From assembly GCF_020819555.1 (NCBI RefSeq), contig NZ_JAJHJB010000001.1, positions 1 to 64,000 on the forward strand: a stretch of 64,000 bases of DNA, in the 5' to 3' direction. Every line of letters starts with the position of its first letter. Within the stretch, counting starts at the first letter, position 1. This document shows positions 1 through 9,717 of the stretch, one piece after another. The notes under the pieces were generated by a model. That model was not told the origin of the DNA, ran no database searches, and saw nothing but the letters and a program-made list of their open reading frames with translations. The DNA is from Pelosinus baikalensis. GTDB taxonomy: Bacteria > Bacillota > Negativicutes > DSM-13327. A program made the position numbers and the translations under genes.

Positions 1-2831
1 GAAACCGTGGGCGGCAAAGATAACTTCGCTAATACTTGGCTTTCTCCAAGATAGACAGTATCAATTCCCCTATGGCCCGGACCGTATTCCATTCCCATTT
101 CTTTAAAGGTTTCATAACATTGGCTAGACGAAAATAGACTCCGATTACACCGGGTTTTCCATGCTTCAATATCTACGTCTGGAGTTTCCGTACCAGAAAT
201 CAGCACAGCATTCCCTTTACTATACACTTCAGCTTCGTTATAAATTTCATAGGTAATTTCCCCATTGGGTTCGGGATAAAGTCCAATATGTATCTTGGCT
301 GCTTGTGCTTCTACGAAGATAGGGCGCATCCACACCATATTGGTAAGCCGTACCCTTGTCTTTTCTTCTTTTCCTCCTCCGGCAGCCTGTTCCACGGCTA
401 CCCGGGCCATTTCAATATAGGCGGCTCCAGGTAAAACTTTTTTCCCTTTCACTACATGATCTTTCAAAAAAAATTCTTGTCCTGTAAAGGTTGAACTAAA
501 CCGTTGTTCGGATAAATCGGAAGTATTTCTCTGCACCAGCGGATGAATGGGCATAAAAGCTCCTGCACTTTCTACCCTACTATGGTCGGTAGAGGTAACG
601 TCAGGTATCCAATAATGTTCCCGGGCAAAGGGATATGTCGGTAATGGAACACATTGCCTCCTATCAAACAAATTAGCCCAATTTAGAGTATATCCGCTAA
701 TGTACAATTCTGACAGAACCGATAATTTTTCTTTATATGTCTCTGCATTTATGCTCCCATTTTCCCGCAGTTCTACAATCAGCTGCTCTCCATAATCTTT
801 TAACCCTTTTACTTCCTCTCGAAAACTAAATTCTGCTAAGCCGCTTTTAGCAACTGCTATGAGTTGTTGTTGCAATTCATAGAGATCTTCTGCAATAAAT
901 ATACATCTAGCTGAGAAATGACTGCGCCCAGCCAATAGCGTATAAGAAATTTCCTCAGTCCGCTCATTTTGTACTTTTTCTTCAAACCAATGAATCATAT
1001 CTGCAATTTTACGCTCTAACGAATCTTTTGTTTTTGCTGAGAATGGAAATAAATAACAAGGTTTCGCATTACCGGATGTACGTTTTCTTATTGGCGCTTC
1101 CTCAATAATCGCATGACAATTCGTTCCACTAAAACCAAATGCACTGACTCCCGCCCGCAAAGGACCTCCGTCCCTGCTTTTCCATTCTCTAAGCTCCCGG
1201 TTTATAAAAAACGGACTTTTATTTAGATCGATATGCTCATTTACTTCTGTTATATTAATTTGTGGAGGAAGTTTCCTATATTTCATTGCCATCAGAACTT
1301 TGAGGACACCAGCGATTCCAGCTGACATGATTGCATGTCCGAAATTTGGCTTATGAGACCCAATGGCACAAAATTGACTTTTATTTGTAAACATTTGAAA
1401 GGCTTCCGTCAATGCTTTCACTTCAATTGGATCGCCCAATTTAGTGCCTGTTCCATGTGTTTCTATAAAACTTACTGTTTCAGGATGTATTGCTGCATTT
1501 TTATATGCATCATATAGTAAAGCTTTTTGGGAAAGCATACTTGGCGCAGTAATCCCCTTTGTCTTTCCATCCTGGTTGATTGAGGAACCTTTTATCACTC
1601 CGTAAATATAATCTCCATCCGCAACAGCTTGTTCCAGTTTTTTCATTAGCAAAACCCCAACACCTTCGCCTAATGCAATGCCGTTTGCACGATTGTCAAA
1701 GGTTTTACATTGTCCATCAGGTGACAACATTTCTGTTTTTGATGCCATTACATAAAATTCCGGAGAACTTAAAACAAACACTCCACCCGCTAAAGCCATT
1801 TCCGACCGCCCGCTATGAATACTTTCACAAGCTAGATGGATGGCCACCAACGAAGAAGAACATGCAGTATCTATTGCTATATTAGGTCCTTTTAAATTTA
1901 AGAAATAGGAAATCCGCGCAGCTAAAATTGACATATCATTTCCTAAAAAAGTTTGCGAATTACGCTCCTGTGTTAATAATGTTTTTTCTTTGTAATCCGA
2001 GGTTCGCCCTCCAACAAAGACCCCCACTTTTCTCCCCGACAATTCTTCAGCAGAATATCCTGCATCTTCAAACACCCTATATGCTTCTTGTAACAACAAC
2101 CGTTGCTGGGGATCCATCCGTTCTGCCTCAAGCGGTGAAATATTAAAAAATAAAGCATCAAATTCTTCTATATTGTTTATTAATCCCCCCCATTTACTAA
2201 CGGCTCGATCCACTTGTCCGGGGTCAGGGCTATAATATTTGCTTTCATCCCAGCCTTTGCGATTAATCTCCTCTATGCAATTATCTCCAGCTTGCAAATG
2301 ATTCCAAAATTCTTCAACATTTTCCGCTCCAGCAAACCTGCCGGAAATTCCAATTATCGCTATATCAGAACCACGCTCACCTACAGAAATACTACTTTCT
2401 TTTTTTTCAGGAACCGCTTTTGGGTCATGAGAAACTTGATATTGTTCCGGTTCAATAACCCTCAACTTGTCCATCGTCGGAAAGTCTTCCAGCAGGCATT
2501 CAGCATTCTCCATACAGTTTAAGTTATTTTCCCTAAAGCCTTCTTCCGTATCTCCAACCATGCTGATTCGCTTGTAGCAGTGACCTATCCGAAATTGGTC
2601 AAAAATGTATCCTGCTAACTCGTTTATATTCGTATAATCAAACACTGCGTCAATCCCTAATTTTAGACCTAATTTTTGATTAATTGACTCTACTAACTCT
2701 ACAGACTGAATTGAATTAATGCCTATTTCCAAAAAGCTTTTCTCTGCATCAAGAAAATCATTTGAACATTTCAGTAAATCCATAAGGATCTCTTTTATCC
2801 CCATTTTTATATTATCTACATTAATATCCAT
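1..2831 (-). CDS. Trans-AT-type polyketide synthase, N-terminal part (ACP-KS-DH), runs off the window
   Basis: A continuous open frame starts at an ATG at 2831 behind a GGAGG-rich ribosome site and has no stop before base 1, so about 943 residues are visible. Domain order seen: an acyl carrier protein at about residues 1-85, with the phosphopantetheine serine in GINSIQS near residue 40; a ketosynthase beginning near residue 125, with the catalytic cysteine in DTACSSS and the histidines in ETHGTGT and NFGHA; then a dehydratase fold whose catalytic histidine lies in HVVKGKKVLPG. No acyltransferase domain lies between KS and DH, which is the hallmark of trans-AT synthases (family knowledge). The ACP motif has Asn instead of the usual Asp before the serine. 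The gene follows a methyltransferase, a hydrolase and an acyl ligase in the same direction, so it is probably one biosynthetic cluster. The product cannot be inferred from this part. Confidence 0.93.
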   Translation of the reverse strand, partial: MDINVDNIKMGIKEILMDLLKCSNDFLDAEKSFLEIGINSIQSVELVESINQKLGLKLGIDAVFDYTNINELAGYIFDQFRIGHCYKRISMVGDTEEGFRENNLNCMENAECLLEDFPTMDKLRVIEPEQYQVSHDPKAVPEKKESSISVGERGSDIAIIGISGRFAGAENVEEFWNHLQAGDNCIEEINRKGWDESKYYSPDPGQVDRAVSKWGGLINNIEEFDALFFNISPLEAERMDPQQRLLLQEAYRVFEDAGYSAEELSGRKVGVFVGGRTSDYKEKTLLTQERNSQTFLGNDMSILAARISYFLNLKGPNIAIDTACSSSLVAIHLACESIHSGRSEMALAGGVFVLSSPEFYVMASKTEMLSPDGQCKTFDNRANGIALGEGVGVLLMKKLEQAVADGDYIYGVIKGSSINQDGKTKGITAPSMLSQKALLYDAYKNAAIHPETVSFIETHGTGTKLGDPIEVKALTEAFQMFTNKSQFCAIGSHKPNFGHAIMSAGIAGVLKVLMAMKYRKLPPQINITEVNEHIDLNKSPFFINRELREWKSRDGGPLRAGVSAFGFSGTNCHAIIEEAPIRKRTSGNAKPCYLFPFSAKTKDSLERKIADMIHWFEEKVQNERTEEISYTLLAGRSHFSARCIFIAEDLYELQQQLIAVAKSGLAEFSFREEVKGLKDYGEQLIVELRENGSINAETYKEKLSVLSELYISGYTLNWANLFDRRQCVPLPTYPFAREHYWIPDVTSTDHSRVESAGAFMPIHPLVQRNTSDLSEQRFSSTFTGQEFFLKDHVVKGKKVLPGAAYIEMARVAVEQAAGGGKEEKTRVRLTNMVWMRPIFVEAQAAKIHIGLYPEPNGEITYEIYNEAEVYSKGNAVLISGTETPDVDIEAWKTRCNRSLFSSSQCYETFKEMGMEYGPGHRGIDTVYLGESQVLAKLSLPPTV

Positions 2832-2842
2832 TCCTCCGCCTC

Positions 2843-3664
2843 CTATGATAATTTCTCACCAACAGCCATATATAGCTGCCGCAGAATAGCGTGTTTTTTA
2901 CTCTTAAACATGTTTCTCCAACCAACAGAAATATTAGCTAAAACCTTACTAGACAAAAAGCCATCACATACCAGTTTTGCCGGAATGCTCATTCCTTCCG
3001 ATTTTAAAAATATTTCCTCCCCCACTATTTCGCTATGGGCGCTGATGACTTCAAAATCCACTTTTGAAAATCCGCCTTCCTTTAATATGCCAGGCAGTTC
3101 CCTGCCTATGCGGGGATTGCCCCCTTCAGCAAAACGGGATTGGCAATAAGCATCATAAAGTTCGCTCAACTCTGGCACATGCGGATGCGTCATGATATGC
3201 ATATTAAAATCATTGTCAACAAATACAGCTCTGCCTCCAGGTTTCAATATTCTGTATACTTCACGAACAGCATTAACTGGATCAGGTAAATGTTCTAAAA
3301 CCAAACGGATAATTGCAAAATCAAACATATTTTCAGCTAAACCCGTCTCCATTATGGATTTTTCAAGTACTTCATACCGATTCTTGTTCTTTTTGGATAA
3401 ATAATTTTGGGCATATTCAACCAAAAATGGGTCAATTTCTACAGCGGTAATATATGCTTCAGGCAATTTATCCAAAACCTTTTCAGTAATAAATCCGGGA
3501 CCTGAACCAAGCTCTACAATGCGTATTCCATCCCTTAGGCCGTATTCAATATAATGCTTCAATTCTTTGTCCCAGAATAAGTCCACCTGCGCTTTCAAAC
3601 GCTTTATTTCTGTTTCTACATGACTTGTAATGGTCTTGATTTGATAAGATCCCTGTTGATCCAT
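2843..3664 (-). CDS. SAM-dependent class I methyltransferase
   Basis: The 273-residue protein carries the class I SAM-binding motif VELGSGPGFIT near residue 50, the acidic motif II (AVEIDPF) and the post-motif FDFAIIRLVLEHLPDP followed by LKPGGRAVF, typical of methyltransferase types 11/25. A GAGGG ribosome site precedes ATG 3664. The frame overlaps the upstream hydrolase gene by 49 bases and ends 12 bases before the polyketide synthase start, so it is translationally linked to that cluster. The likely role is O- or C-methylation of the polyketide or of its starter. A BioC-like role (malonyl-ACP methylation) is possible because a biotin operon lies upstream, but that operon contains bioW and needs no BioC. 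Substrate unknown. Confidence 0.85.
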   Translation of the reverse strand: MDQQGSYQIKTITSHVETEIKRLKAQVDLFWDKELKHYIEYGLRDGIRIVELGSGPGFITEKVLDKLPEAYITAVEIDPFLVEYAQNYLSKKNKNRYEVLEKSIMETGLAENMFDFAIIRLVLEHLPDPVNAVREVYRILKPGGRAVFVDNDFNMHIMTHPHVPELSELYDAYCQSRFAEGGNPRIGRELPGILKEGGFSKVDFEVISAHSEIVGEEIFLKSEGMSIPAKLVCDGFLSSKVLANISVGWRNMFKSKKHAILRQLYMAVGEKLS

Positions 3665-4497
3665 TCTTTTTCCCTCTCTCTACATTCGGGTATTTCTTTA
3701 CCCAAAAAACTGACTATCTGATCCGCGACTATCTTCCAATTAGGATCTAACATCATGTCATGGCTCATATTGGAAAAAACAACAGGCGTTGTGCTATATG
3801 CACAGCCAATAGAAATAGCTCTTTTTTCCGAAAAAACACCATCTGTTTTTGAACCAATCACTAAAGTAGGAATCGAAGCAGTTATTGACTTAGGAACAAT
3901 TCTGCCGCGTAACTCCTTACGGGCTTTAATTGATTCTTCTTGCAAACATTTCATAAACTCCTCTTTTTCTTCATCTAGTAATTGATTAGAAAAAAACAAT
4001 TTTGCCAAAAAGTTTGTATTGCTGTTGCGATCAAGCATCCTCTTTAGTGTCATCTGCAATGACTCTTTTAGCATACCCTTAGGCGGAACAGATGCCATTA
4101 AAACCGCTGCTCTTATTTTTTCCGGATGCAAATGCAAGATTTTTTGAACTAACGCCCCTCCCATCGAATGCCCTATCAAAACCGGCTTTCTTTTAAAAAG
4201 CAACATGGTTTTCAGTATATCTTCAACATAATCGCTTAATGAACTGGTATGAAGCTGTTCATAGCCTTGGCTTTTACCATGTCCCCGGAGACTAAGAGCA
4301 TAAGAAGAAAATCCTCTTGAAGAAAAATAAGGAAGGAAATATTTCTCCCAGCACCAAGCCCCATGATAGGCTCCATGTATGAACAGCAGTGGTGGTATTT
4401 TATCGTTTATCTCTTTCGCTAAGCATTCTAAAACTTCTAATTTCACGCCATACTCACATCCTTTGAATATGAAATAAAAAATTCTTCTTAAATTCAT
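3616..4497 (-). CDS. Alpha/beta hydrolase, possible thioesterase or esterase of the PKS cluster
   Basis: An alpha/beta-hydrolase fold protein of up to 293 residues. The oxyanion segment LFIHGAYHGAWCW is followed by the nucleophile elbow GHSMGG and late acidic and histidine residues (GSKTDG and NMSHDMM), which form a plausible Ser-Asp-His triad. The ATG at 4497 overlaps the end of the acyl-ligase gene by four bases. A GTG at 4446 with a purine-rich site about 11 bases upstream would remove a 17-residue leader and give a more typical N-terminus, so the start is uncertain. In this position it may act as a type II editing thioesterase, a release enzyme, or a hydrolase of an ester intermediate. 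I cannot tell these apart from sequence alone. Confidence 0.8.
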   Translation of the reverse strand: MNLRRIFYFIFKGCEYGVKLEVLECLAKEINDKIPPLLFIHGAYHGAWCWEKYFLPYFSSRGFSSYALSLRGHGKSQGYEQLHTSSLSDYVEDILKTMLLFKRKPVLIGHSMGGALVQKILHLHPEKIRAAVLMASVPPKGMLKESLQMTLKRMLDRNSNTNFLAKLFFSNQLLDEEKEEFMKCLQEESIKARKELRGRIVPKSITASIPTLVIGSKTDGVFSEKRAISIGCAYSTTPVVFSNMSHDMMLDPNWKIVADQIVSFLGKEIPECREREKEWINRDLIKSRPLQVM

Positions 4498-6005
4498 TCT
4501 AATTCTAAGTAATTTCCTTTAACTAACCAATTTCGCATTTCGTTAACAGCAATTTTGCCGCTGCTAGTTTTCAAAAACGAATGTACAATAAATATTTTTT
4601 TAGGAAGCTTAAATTTTGAAATTTTCTTAGATAACCTTGTCAGCAATTCCTTGCGGGAAAGATTTTTCCCATCATTCCAGCTAACCGCCGCACAAACTAT
4701 ATGCCCCCAATATGAATCAGGCAATCCAAAAACACAACATTCACTGATTTCCGGCAAACTGTAGAAAGCGGATTCAACTTCGACAGGATAAATATTTAAC
4801 CCCCCTGAAATAATAACTTGATTGCGACGGGAAATAATATAAATATAACCTCGGCTGTCCCGGTAACCTTGATCTTCTACTGTTGCCCATCCATTTTTCA
4901 AATGAAAACCAACACCATCTCCACCAGAATAATAACCATGAATAACAAACTTACTTCTAACCCATAAAGTCCCTATTTCTCCAACACCAACAGGACGGTC
5001 ATTATCATCTCTAAATTCCACTTCAACACCATAAAAAGGTCTTCCGACCGAATCAGCAGGCTGCGGGGAAAAAACATCGTGCACAGTCACAAAGCTTAAT
5101 TCTGAGGCACCATAATACTCATATAGTTTTGCATTAGGAAATATAACACGAATTTCATGTAACATAGATGATTCCAGTTTTGACCCAGATGTAATAATTT
5201 TTTTGACCTCTGGAAAATTCTCTTTATTCAGAAGAGCTTTTGTTATTTTTTTTAACATCGTCGGTACAAGAATAAGGGTTGAAATATTCTCGTTTCTCAA
5301 ATAATAAACCACAGCCGACATTTCAAAATTCTCTAATAAAAAAATACTAGCTCCCAGTCTTAGCCCTTCCAATACGCTATATAATGTTAAACCATGACAT
5401 AAAGCCCCCGGTGCCAAAATATGTTCTGCAGCACTGATTTTAAACTCATGACCGCTGGCGATCAAACTTTCCAACCAAGTTTGATGCTTCCTCATAAACG
5501 CCTTTGGAAAAGAAGTAGTCCCAGAAGTAAAGCCAATAAATAAATCAGGGTTATCAATTACAGAGTGTCCTAAATCTAAGTCTACTTCCTCACAATACAA
5601 TTGCTTGCAATTATTGGCTAGATCAATTTTGATACTATTTGTCAAACTAATATCTTCTAAGTCTTTTGGATCATCCACAACTAAAACATCTATTTGATGC
5701 CACTCAACAACATCTTCTATTTGTTTACAAGTCCACTTTTTATCCAATATTACTGCTGTACAGCCGGCAATAGAAGCAGCAAGAAAAAGTTCTACAAACT
5801 CACACCTATTCTTTAATAACAACCCTAGTAATAATGGTCTATTATCGCTTCTTCTTTTTTTTCTTGATAGGCTGACCAGTTTTGTTGCAATCAGTAAGGC
5901 GTTTTTTACTAATTGACCAAACGTTCTTTTATTTGCCTTACTAGTTAGCGCGATCTTATCGGGATGACAGTCAGCATACATGATAATAGCATCTGTAATT
6001 CGCAT
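4494..6005 (-). CDS. AMP-forming acyl-CoA synthetase / acyl-AMP ligase
   Basis: An ANL-superfamily adenylating enzyme of 503 residues. The nucleotide-binding loop FTSGTTSFPKA is clear, followed by YEYYGASE (A5), the hinge region, GLNIYPVEVE (A8-type) and the C-terminal catalytic lysine in KTSSGKIA. The frame is open to 6098, but ATG 6005 has a good GAGGAG site and gives the usual start of the family, so I chose it. The enzyme probably activates a carboxylic acid as adenylate and hands it to CoA or to the N-terminal ACP of the polyketide synthase as a starter unit (inference from position as first gene of the cluster). The gene begins about 120 bases after the terminator of the biotin operon, so its promoter should lie in 6006-6120. 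Confidence 0.88.
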   Translation of the reverse strand: MRITDAIIMYADCHPDKIALTSKANKRTFGQLVKNALLIATKLVSLSRKKRRSDNRPLLLGLLLKNRCEFVELFLAASIAGCTAVILDKKWTCKQIEDVVEWHQIDVLVVDDPKDLEDISLTNSIKIDLANNCKQLYCEEVDLDLGHSVIDNPDLFIGFTSGTTSFPKAFMRKHQTWLESLIASGHEFKISAAEHILAPGALCHGLTLYSVLEGLRLGASIFLLENFEMSAVVYYLRNENISTLILVPTMLKKITKALLNKENFPEVKKIITSGSKLESSMLHEIRVIFPNAKLYEYYGASELSFVTVHDVFSPQPADSVGRPFYGVEVEFRDDNDRPVGVGEIGTLWVRSKFVIHGYYSGGDGVGFHLKNGWATVEDQGYRDSRGYIYIISRRNQVIISGGLNIYPVEVESAFYSLPEISECCVFGLPDSYWGHIVCAAVSWNDGKNLSRKELLTRLSKKISKFKLPKKIFIVHSFLKTSSGKIAVNEMRNWLVKGNYLELE

Positions 6006-6122
6006 ACCGAAATCTCCTCGCTTATCTTTTGTTATAACAGCTTGCTTCACTACATATCTGCACATATGTTTCGCAAATGACACAGATATTTTTATCATTA
6101 CCCACCGCTACAATGTGATTTT

Positions 6123-6160
6123 ATAAAAAACAACGCAACATGCGCTTTAACATGGTGCGT
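6123..6160 (-). terminator. Intrinsic terminator of the biotin operon
   Basis: Arms 6133-6142 and 6151-6160 pair over ten positions with one mismatch, and the minus-strand transcript then runs into a T-rich tract (6123-6132). It lies behind bioA and the bioY remnant and separates the biotin operon from the PKS cluster. Confidence 0.75.
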
Positions 6161-6192
6161 ATTATATCATTAAATTTACTTCTTCATATGGC

Positions 6193-6386
6193 CTATACAA
6201 TCACACTGATAACTCCCAAACGAGTTCCAAAAATAACTCCGGACAACAGCACAAACACCATCTGTAAAGGAATAGGCATAACCCCAACAGGGATAAAAAT
6301 GTATGAGCCAATCGCAAGGAGTCGGCAATAATTCCAGTTAACATCATGCCGCGTATTGCCATTATGACCAGTCTCTTCCCTATCAC
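6193..6386 (-). pseudogene. bioY: bioY remnant (biotin ECF transporter S component), frameshifted and truncated
   Basis: Two adjacent minus-strand frames together read as the first third of a BioY protein. One gives KRLVIMAIRGMMLTGIIA from a GTG at 6386. After a frame change near 6320 the other gives SYIFIPVGVMPIPLQ and then VFVLLSGVIFGTRLGVISVI before a stop. The PIPLQ-FVLL-G-RLG pattern is the first conserved block of BioY. The rest of the gene (more than 100 residues) is absent. It starts over the stop codon of bioA, so it was probably once the last gene of the operon. An intact bioY lies at 13007-13552, which would explain its loss. Confidence 0.7.
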
Positions 6387-7774
6387 TAAAAATATGCAGC
6401 ACCACTTATGTTACTCATAACATTATCATCACTGGTAACTTCTTCTACTGATTTTTTAAGAATTTCCAGCATGCAAACTATATCTTCTATACTACTGGAT
6501 AAAGGCGGCATAAATACTACTACATCACCTACCGGTCGGATAAAAAGACCATATTGCCGCGCTTTCATGCAAACCGCCCCGCCCATCGTCTGCTCCCAAG
6601 AATATGGTATTTTATTGTCCTTATCTTTTACAAGTTCGATCCCGGCGATCATACCGCACTGCCTTGTATCACCAACATGCTTCATTTGCTGTATATCCAG
6701 CAGTTTATCTTCAATCGACTTTACTTTAATAGCAAGTCCATCAATTACATTTTCATCACGAAATATTTTTAAATTAGCCAAGGCCGCCGCACAAGCTAAC
6801 TGATTTCCTGTATAGGAATGCCCATGATAGAAAGTCTTTTTTTCATGAAGTTCACCCAGAAATTGATCATAGATTTCATTGGTAGTAAGTGTTACTGCTA
6901 ACGGTAAATATCCGCCAGTAATGCCTTTGGACAAGATCATAATATCCGGATTAACATTCTCATGTTCGCATGCAAACATTTTCCCGGTGCGCCCCCAGCC
7001 TGTCGCAACTTCATCAACAATGAGAAGCACATTATATTTTTTCGTCAGTTCACGCACTTTAGACAGATAACCTGGCGGTGATACGAGTATACCCGCCGTA
7101 GCCTGAACCATTGGTTCTAAAATAACAGCAGCAATTTCTTCATTGTTTTCCTGCAAGACTTTTTCTAGAGCTTCTACACAAGCCATACCGCACGTATCCG
7201 ACCCGACAGACAACGTACAATGATAACATGAGGGCGAAGGTATTTGAATTGGTTCAAAAAGTAAAGGTTTAAAAACACGATGAAACAAATCAATTCCACC
7301 AACACTTACTGTACCAATTGTATCACCATGATAAGCCTGGTTAAGTGAAACAAACCGGTTTTTTTTCGATAAGCCGCAATGCTGCCAATACTGAAATGCA
7401 ATTTTAATGGCTACCTCTACAGCAGTCGAACCATCATCGGAATAAAACACCTTATTTAAACCAGAAGGGGTAATTTCCACTAATTTTTCTGCCAACTGTG
7501 TTGCGGGAATATTGGCCAAACCGATCATTGTGCTATGGGCAACTTTGCCAAGCTGCTCAATAATTGCTTGGTCAATTTCGGCCTTACGATGGCCATGGAT
7601 ATTCACCCACAAAGAAGATACACCATCAAAATACTCCTTACCTTCCGTATCAATGATTTTGTTACCCTTAGCCTCCGCTATCACCGTTTGCTCATTATTT
7701 ACCCAGCTCTTCATTTGAGTAAAAGGATGCCAAACATATTTTTTATTTTGCAGTTCGATTTCATTCATTCCCAT
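6386..7774 (-). CDS. bioA: Adenosylmethionine-8-amino-7-oxononanoate aminotransferase
   Basis: A class III PLP aminotransferase of 462 residues, matching the usual BioA length. It transfers the amino group of S-adenosylmethionine to 7-keto-8-aminopelargonate, giving diaminopelargonate. Seen in sequence: WHPFTQM near the start, the substrate-side DGVSSLWVNIHGH, the cofactor segment DDGSTAVEVAIK, the aspartate in VDEVATGWGRTG, and the Schiff-base lysine in ILSKGITGGYLPL. The start overlaps the end of bioD. Both ATG 7774 and ATG 7768 are possible, and the second has the better ribosome-site spacing. It is the fifth gene of bioB-W-F-D-A. Confidence 0.96.
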   Translation of the reverse strand: MGMNEIELQNKKYVWHPFTQMKSWVNNEQTVIAEAKGNKIIDTEGKEYFDGVSSLWVNIHGHRKAEIDQAIIEQLGKVAHSTMIGLANIPATQLAEKLVEITPSGLNKVFYSDDGSTAVEVAIKIAFQYWQHCGLSKKNRFVSLNQAYHGDTIGTVSVGGIDLFHRVFKPLLFEPIQIPSPSCYHCTLSVGSDTCGMACVEALEKVLQENNEEIAAVILEPMVQATAGILVSPPGYLSKVRELTKKYNVLLIVDEVATGWGRTGKMFACEHENVNPDIMILSKGITGGYLPLAVTLTTNEIYDQFLGELHEKKTFYHGHSYTGNQLACAAALANLKIFRDENVIDGLAIKVKSIEDKLLDIQQMKHVGDTRQCGMIAGIELVKDKDNKIPYSWEQTMGGAVCMKARQYGLFIRPVGDVVVFMPPLSSSIEDIVCMLEILKKSVEEVTSDDNVMSNISGAAYF

Positions 7775-8504
7775 TGCTCCCTTCTATACTATGAATGATA
7801 CGTTCCATATTCAAATTCAACTTTGCCAACTCAGCCAGGCTTTCCGTTTGTCCCATGGAGACACTCACGGAATCTACAATCGGAAACTTGCCTAAGATTG
7901 GAACTCCCGTCAGACGCTCAATATACTCCATATTGCTCTCTTCTAAAACACCCTTTGCATTCTCATTCCATTTGTTCATAATGATTCCGGCCACATTAAT
8001 GTTACGCGCCTTGGCATAAGCTACAGTCAGCACAGTATGATTAATAGTACCTAATTGTGGTCCGGTTACAACAACTACCGGCAAATTCAATTCGGACACC
8101 ATATCAGCAACAAGATACTCTTTCCACAAAGGAGCCGCAATGCCACCGACCCCTTCAATTAGTACGGACTCATAAAACTGGCTTGTATTACGGCAGGCAG
8201 CAATCAGGTTGGGAATATCAATATCAATACCCATTTGATCTGCTGCAGCTGCCGGTGTTAGCGCAGGTGTTAAACAGAATGAATTTACCTGCGCCCACTT
8301 CTCAACTGGAATGCCCGCTGCTTTCGCCAAAAAAACAGCATCTTCTGATTGTATGTGACCATCAGCATTTACTACCCCGCCAGATGCCAGGGGTTTAATA
8401 ACACCGACGTGAATTCCACAGTCCCTAAGAGCGGCTGCAATTGCCCCGGTGATTACTGTTTTTCCTATATCAGTATCCGTTGCCGTAATAAATAAACCTT
8501 TCAT
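7761..8504 (-). CDS. bioD: Dethiobiotin synthetase
   Basis: A 247-residue ATP-dependent carboxylase that closes the ureido ring of dethiobiotin from diaminopelargonate and CO2. The N-terminal P-loop reads ITATDTDIGKT, close to the family's GTDTxVGKT, and EGVGGIAAPL is the conserved segment around the substrate site. It ends inside the start of bioA and begins 44 bases after bioF, so the genes are co-transcribed. Length is normal and nothing is missing. Confidence 0.95.
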   Translation of the reverse strand: MKGLFITATDTDIGKTVITGAIAAALRDCGIHVGVIKPLASGGVVNADGHIQSEDAVFLAKAAGIPVEKWAQVNSFCLTPALTPAAAADQMGIDIDIPNLIAACRNTSQFYESVLIEGVGGIAAPLWKEYLVADMVSELNLPVVVVTGPQLGTINHTVLTVAYAKARNINVAGIIMNKWNENAKGVLEESNMEYIERLTGVPILGKFPIVDSVSVSMGQTESLAELAKLNLNMERIIHSIEGSNGNE

Positions 8505-8547
8505 TTATTATCCACCCCGTTATCTTTAAATTCATTTCAGCTTTTAA

Positions 8548-9717
8548 CTAAACTACTATTCGCAATCGTTTAGCAGCTGCAGCAATCTTTTCTGCAGCTA
8601 CAGCTAATTCTGCTTCTTCATGGGCAGCCGATACCGTAATTCGCAATCGACTCGTTCCTGCTGGTACGGTTGGAGGACGAATTGCACTGACAATTACCTC
8701 TTCACGCCTTAATTCTTGCACTAAAGCGATCGTCGCTCCCGCCGAACCCACGATAACCGGAATAATGGGAGTTACTCCCTCGCCCACTGGCAGACCAGCA
8801 TCACGAAGCGAGCGGCGCATAAAACAGGCATTCCTTGACAACTTTTGAACGAGCTCCGGTCTAGATGTAAGTTGCTGAATCGCAGCACGTGCGGCAGCAA
8901 TTGTTGCTGGAGACAAGGCTGTCGAATAAATAAAACTTCGTGCTTTATTTATTAAAAATTCTATTATTGTTTTACGACCAGCTACAAATCCGCCTTCGGA
9001 TCCTAATGCCTTACTAAAAGTACCCATCTGAATATGGATACGTTCCTTTAATCCAAAATGGGCTGCTGTGCCGTGCCCACCAGGACCAATGACCCCGGTT
9101 GCATGCGCATCGTCAACCATGACAAGCGCATTATACTTTTCCGCTATATCCACTATATCGTCTACTGGGGCAATATCACCATCCATACTAAAAACCCCAT
9201 CTACGACAATCAGCTTTTGTCCATTAGATGGACTTTGCGCTAATAGCGAAGATAAATGATTCACATCCGAATGCTGGAATATGGTAACCCGTGCCCGTGA
9301 TAGCCGGCATCCGTCAACAATGCTGGCGTGATTTAACTCATCGCTGTAGATAGTATCACCAGTACCCACAAGTGAACTAATAACTCCCACATTAGCCATA
9401 TAACCAGTATTAAATGCTACTGCCGCTTCAGCACCTTTAAATTCCGCTAATTCTTGTTCCAATAACGCATAGTGAGGATGACTTCCTATTGTTAGCCGTG
9501 CACCTCCGGATCCCGTACCGTACTCATTTATTGCTGCCATCGCAGCCTGTTTTATAGCCGGATCATGAGTTAACCCCAAATAATTATTTGATGCAAGTAT
9601 TAGATACTCTTTTCCATCCATTTGCGCGTGCACCGCATCCCGAAAACTGTATGTATAAAGTTCCCGGTGCAATTCTAATTGTTTGATCTCAGTCAAATAT
9701 TTTGACAAAAAATCCAT
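8548..9717 (-). CDS. bioF: 8-amino-7-oxononanoate synthase
   Basis: An alpha-oxoamine synthase of 389 residues, normal length. It condenses pimeloyl-CoA with L-alanine, releasing CO2 and CoA. Visible: the glycine-rich NNYLGLTHDP and GSGGARLTIGSHPHYALLE blocks, the cofactor aspartate and histidine in VDDAHATGVIGPGGHG, and the PLP lysine in MGTFSKALGSEGGF. Its ATG shares one base with the bioW stop codon (TAATG), so the two are translationally coupled, which fits a direct hand-over of pimeloyl-CoA between BioW and BioF. Confidence 0.96.
   Translation of the reverse strand: MDFLSKYLTEIKQLELHRELYTYSFRDAVHAQMDGKEYLILASNNYLGLTHDPAIKQAAMAAINEYGTGSGGARLTIGSHPHYALLEQELAEFKGAEAAVAFNTGYMANVGVISSLVGTGDTIYSDELNHASIVDGCRLSRARVTIFQHSDVNHLSSLLAQSPSNGQKLIVVDGVFSMDGDIAPVDDIVDIAEKYNALVMVDDAHATGVIGPGGHGTAAHFGLKERIHIQMGTFSKALGSEGGFVAGRKTIIEFLINKARSFIYSTALSPATIAAARAAIQQLTSRPELVQKLSRNACFMRRSLRDAGLPVGEGVTPIIPVIVGSAGATIALVQELRREEVIVSAIRPPTVPAGTSRLRITVSAAHEEAELAVAAEKIAAAAKRLRIVV

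Noticed and set aside
1335..2522. Short plus-strand frames inside the polyketide synthase
   Set aside because: They are reverse-complement shadows of the KS domain without start signals.
2843..4497. BioC and BioH next to the biotin operon
   Set aside because: The methyltransferase and hydrolase overlap each other and the PKS cluster, a terminator separates them from bioA, and bioW already supplies pimeloyl-CoA.
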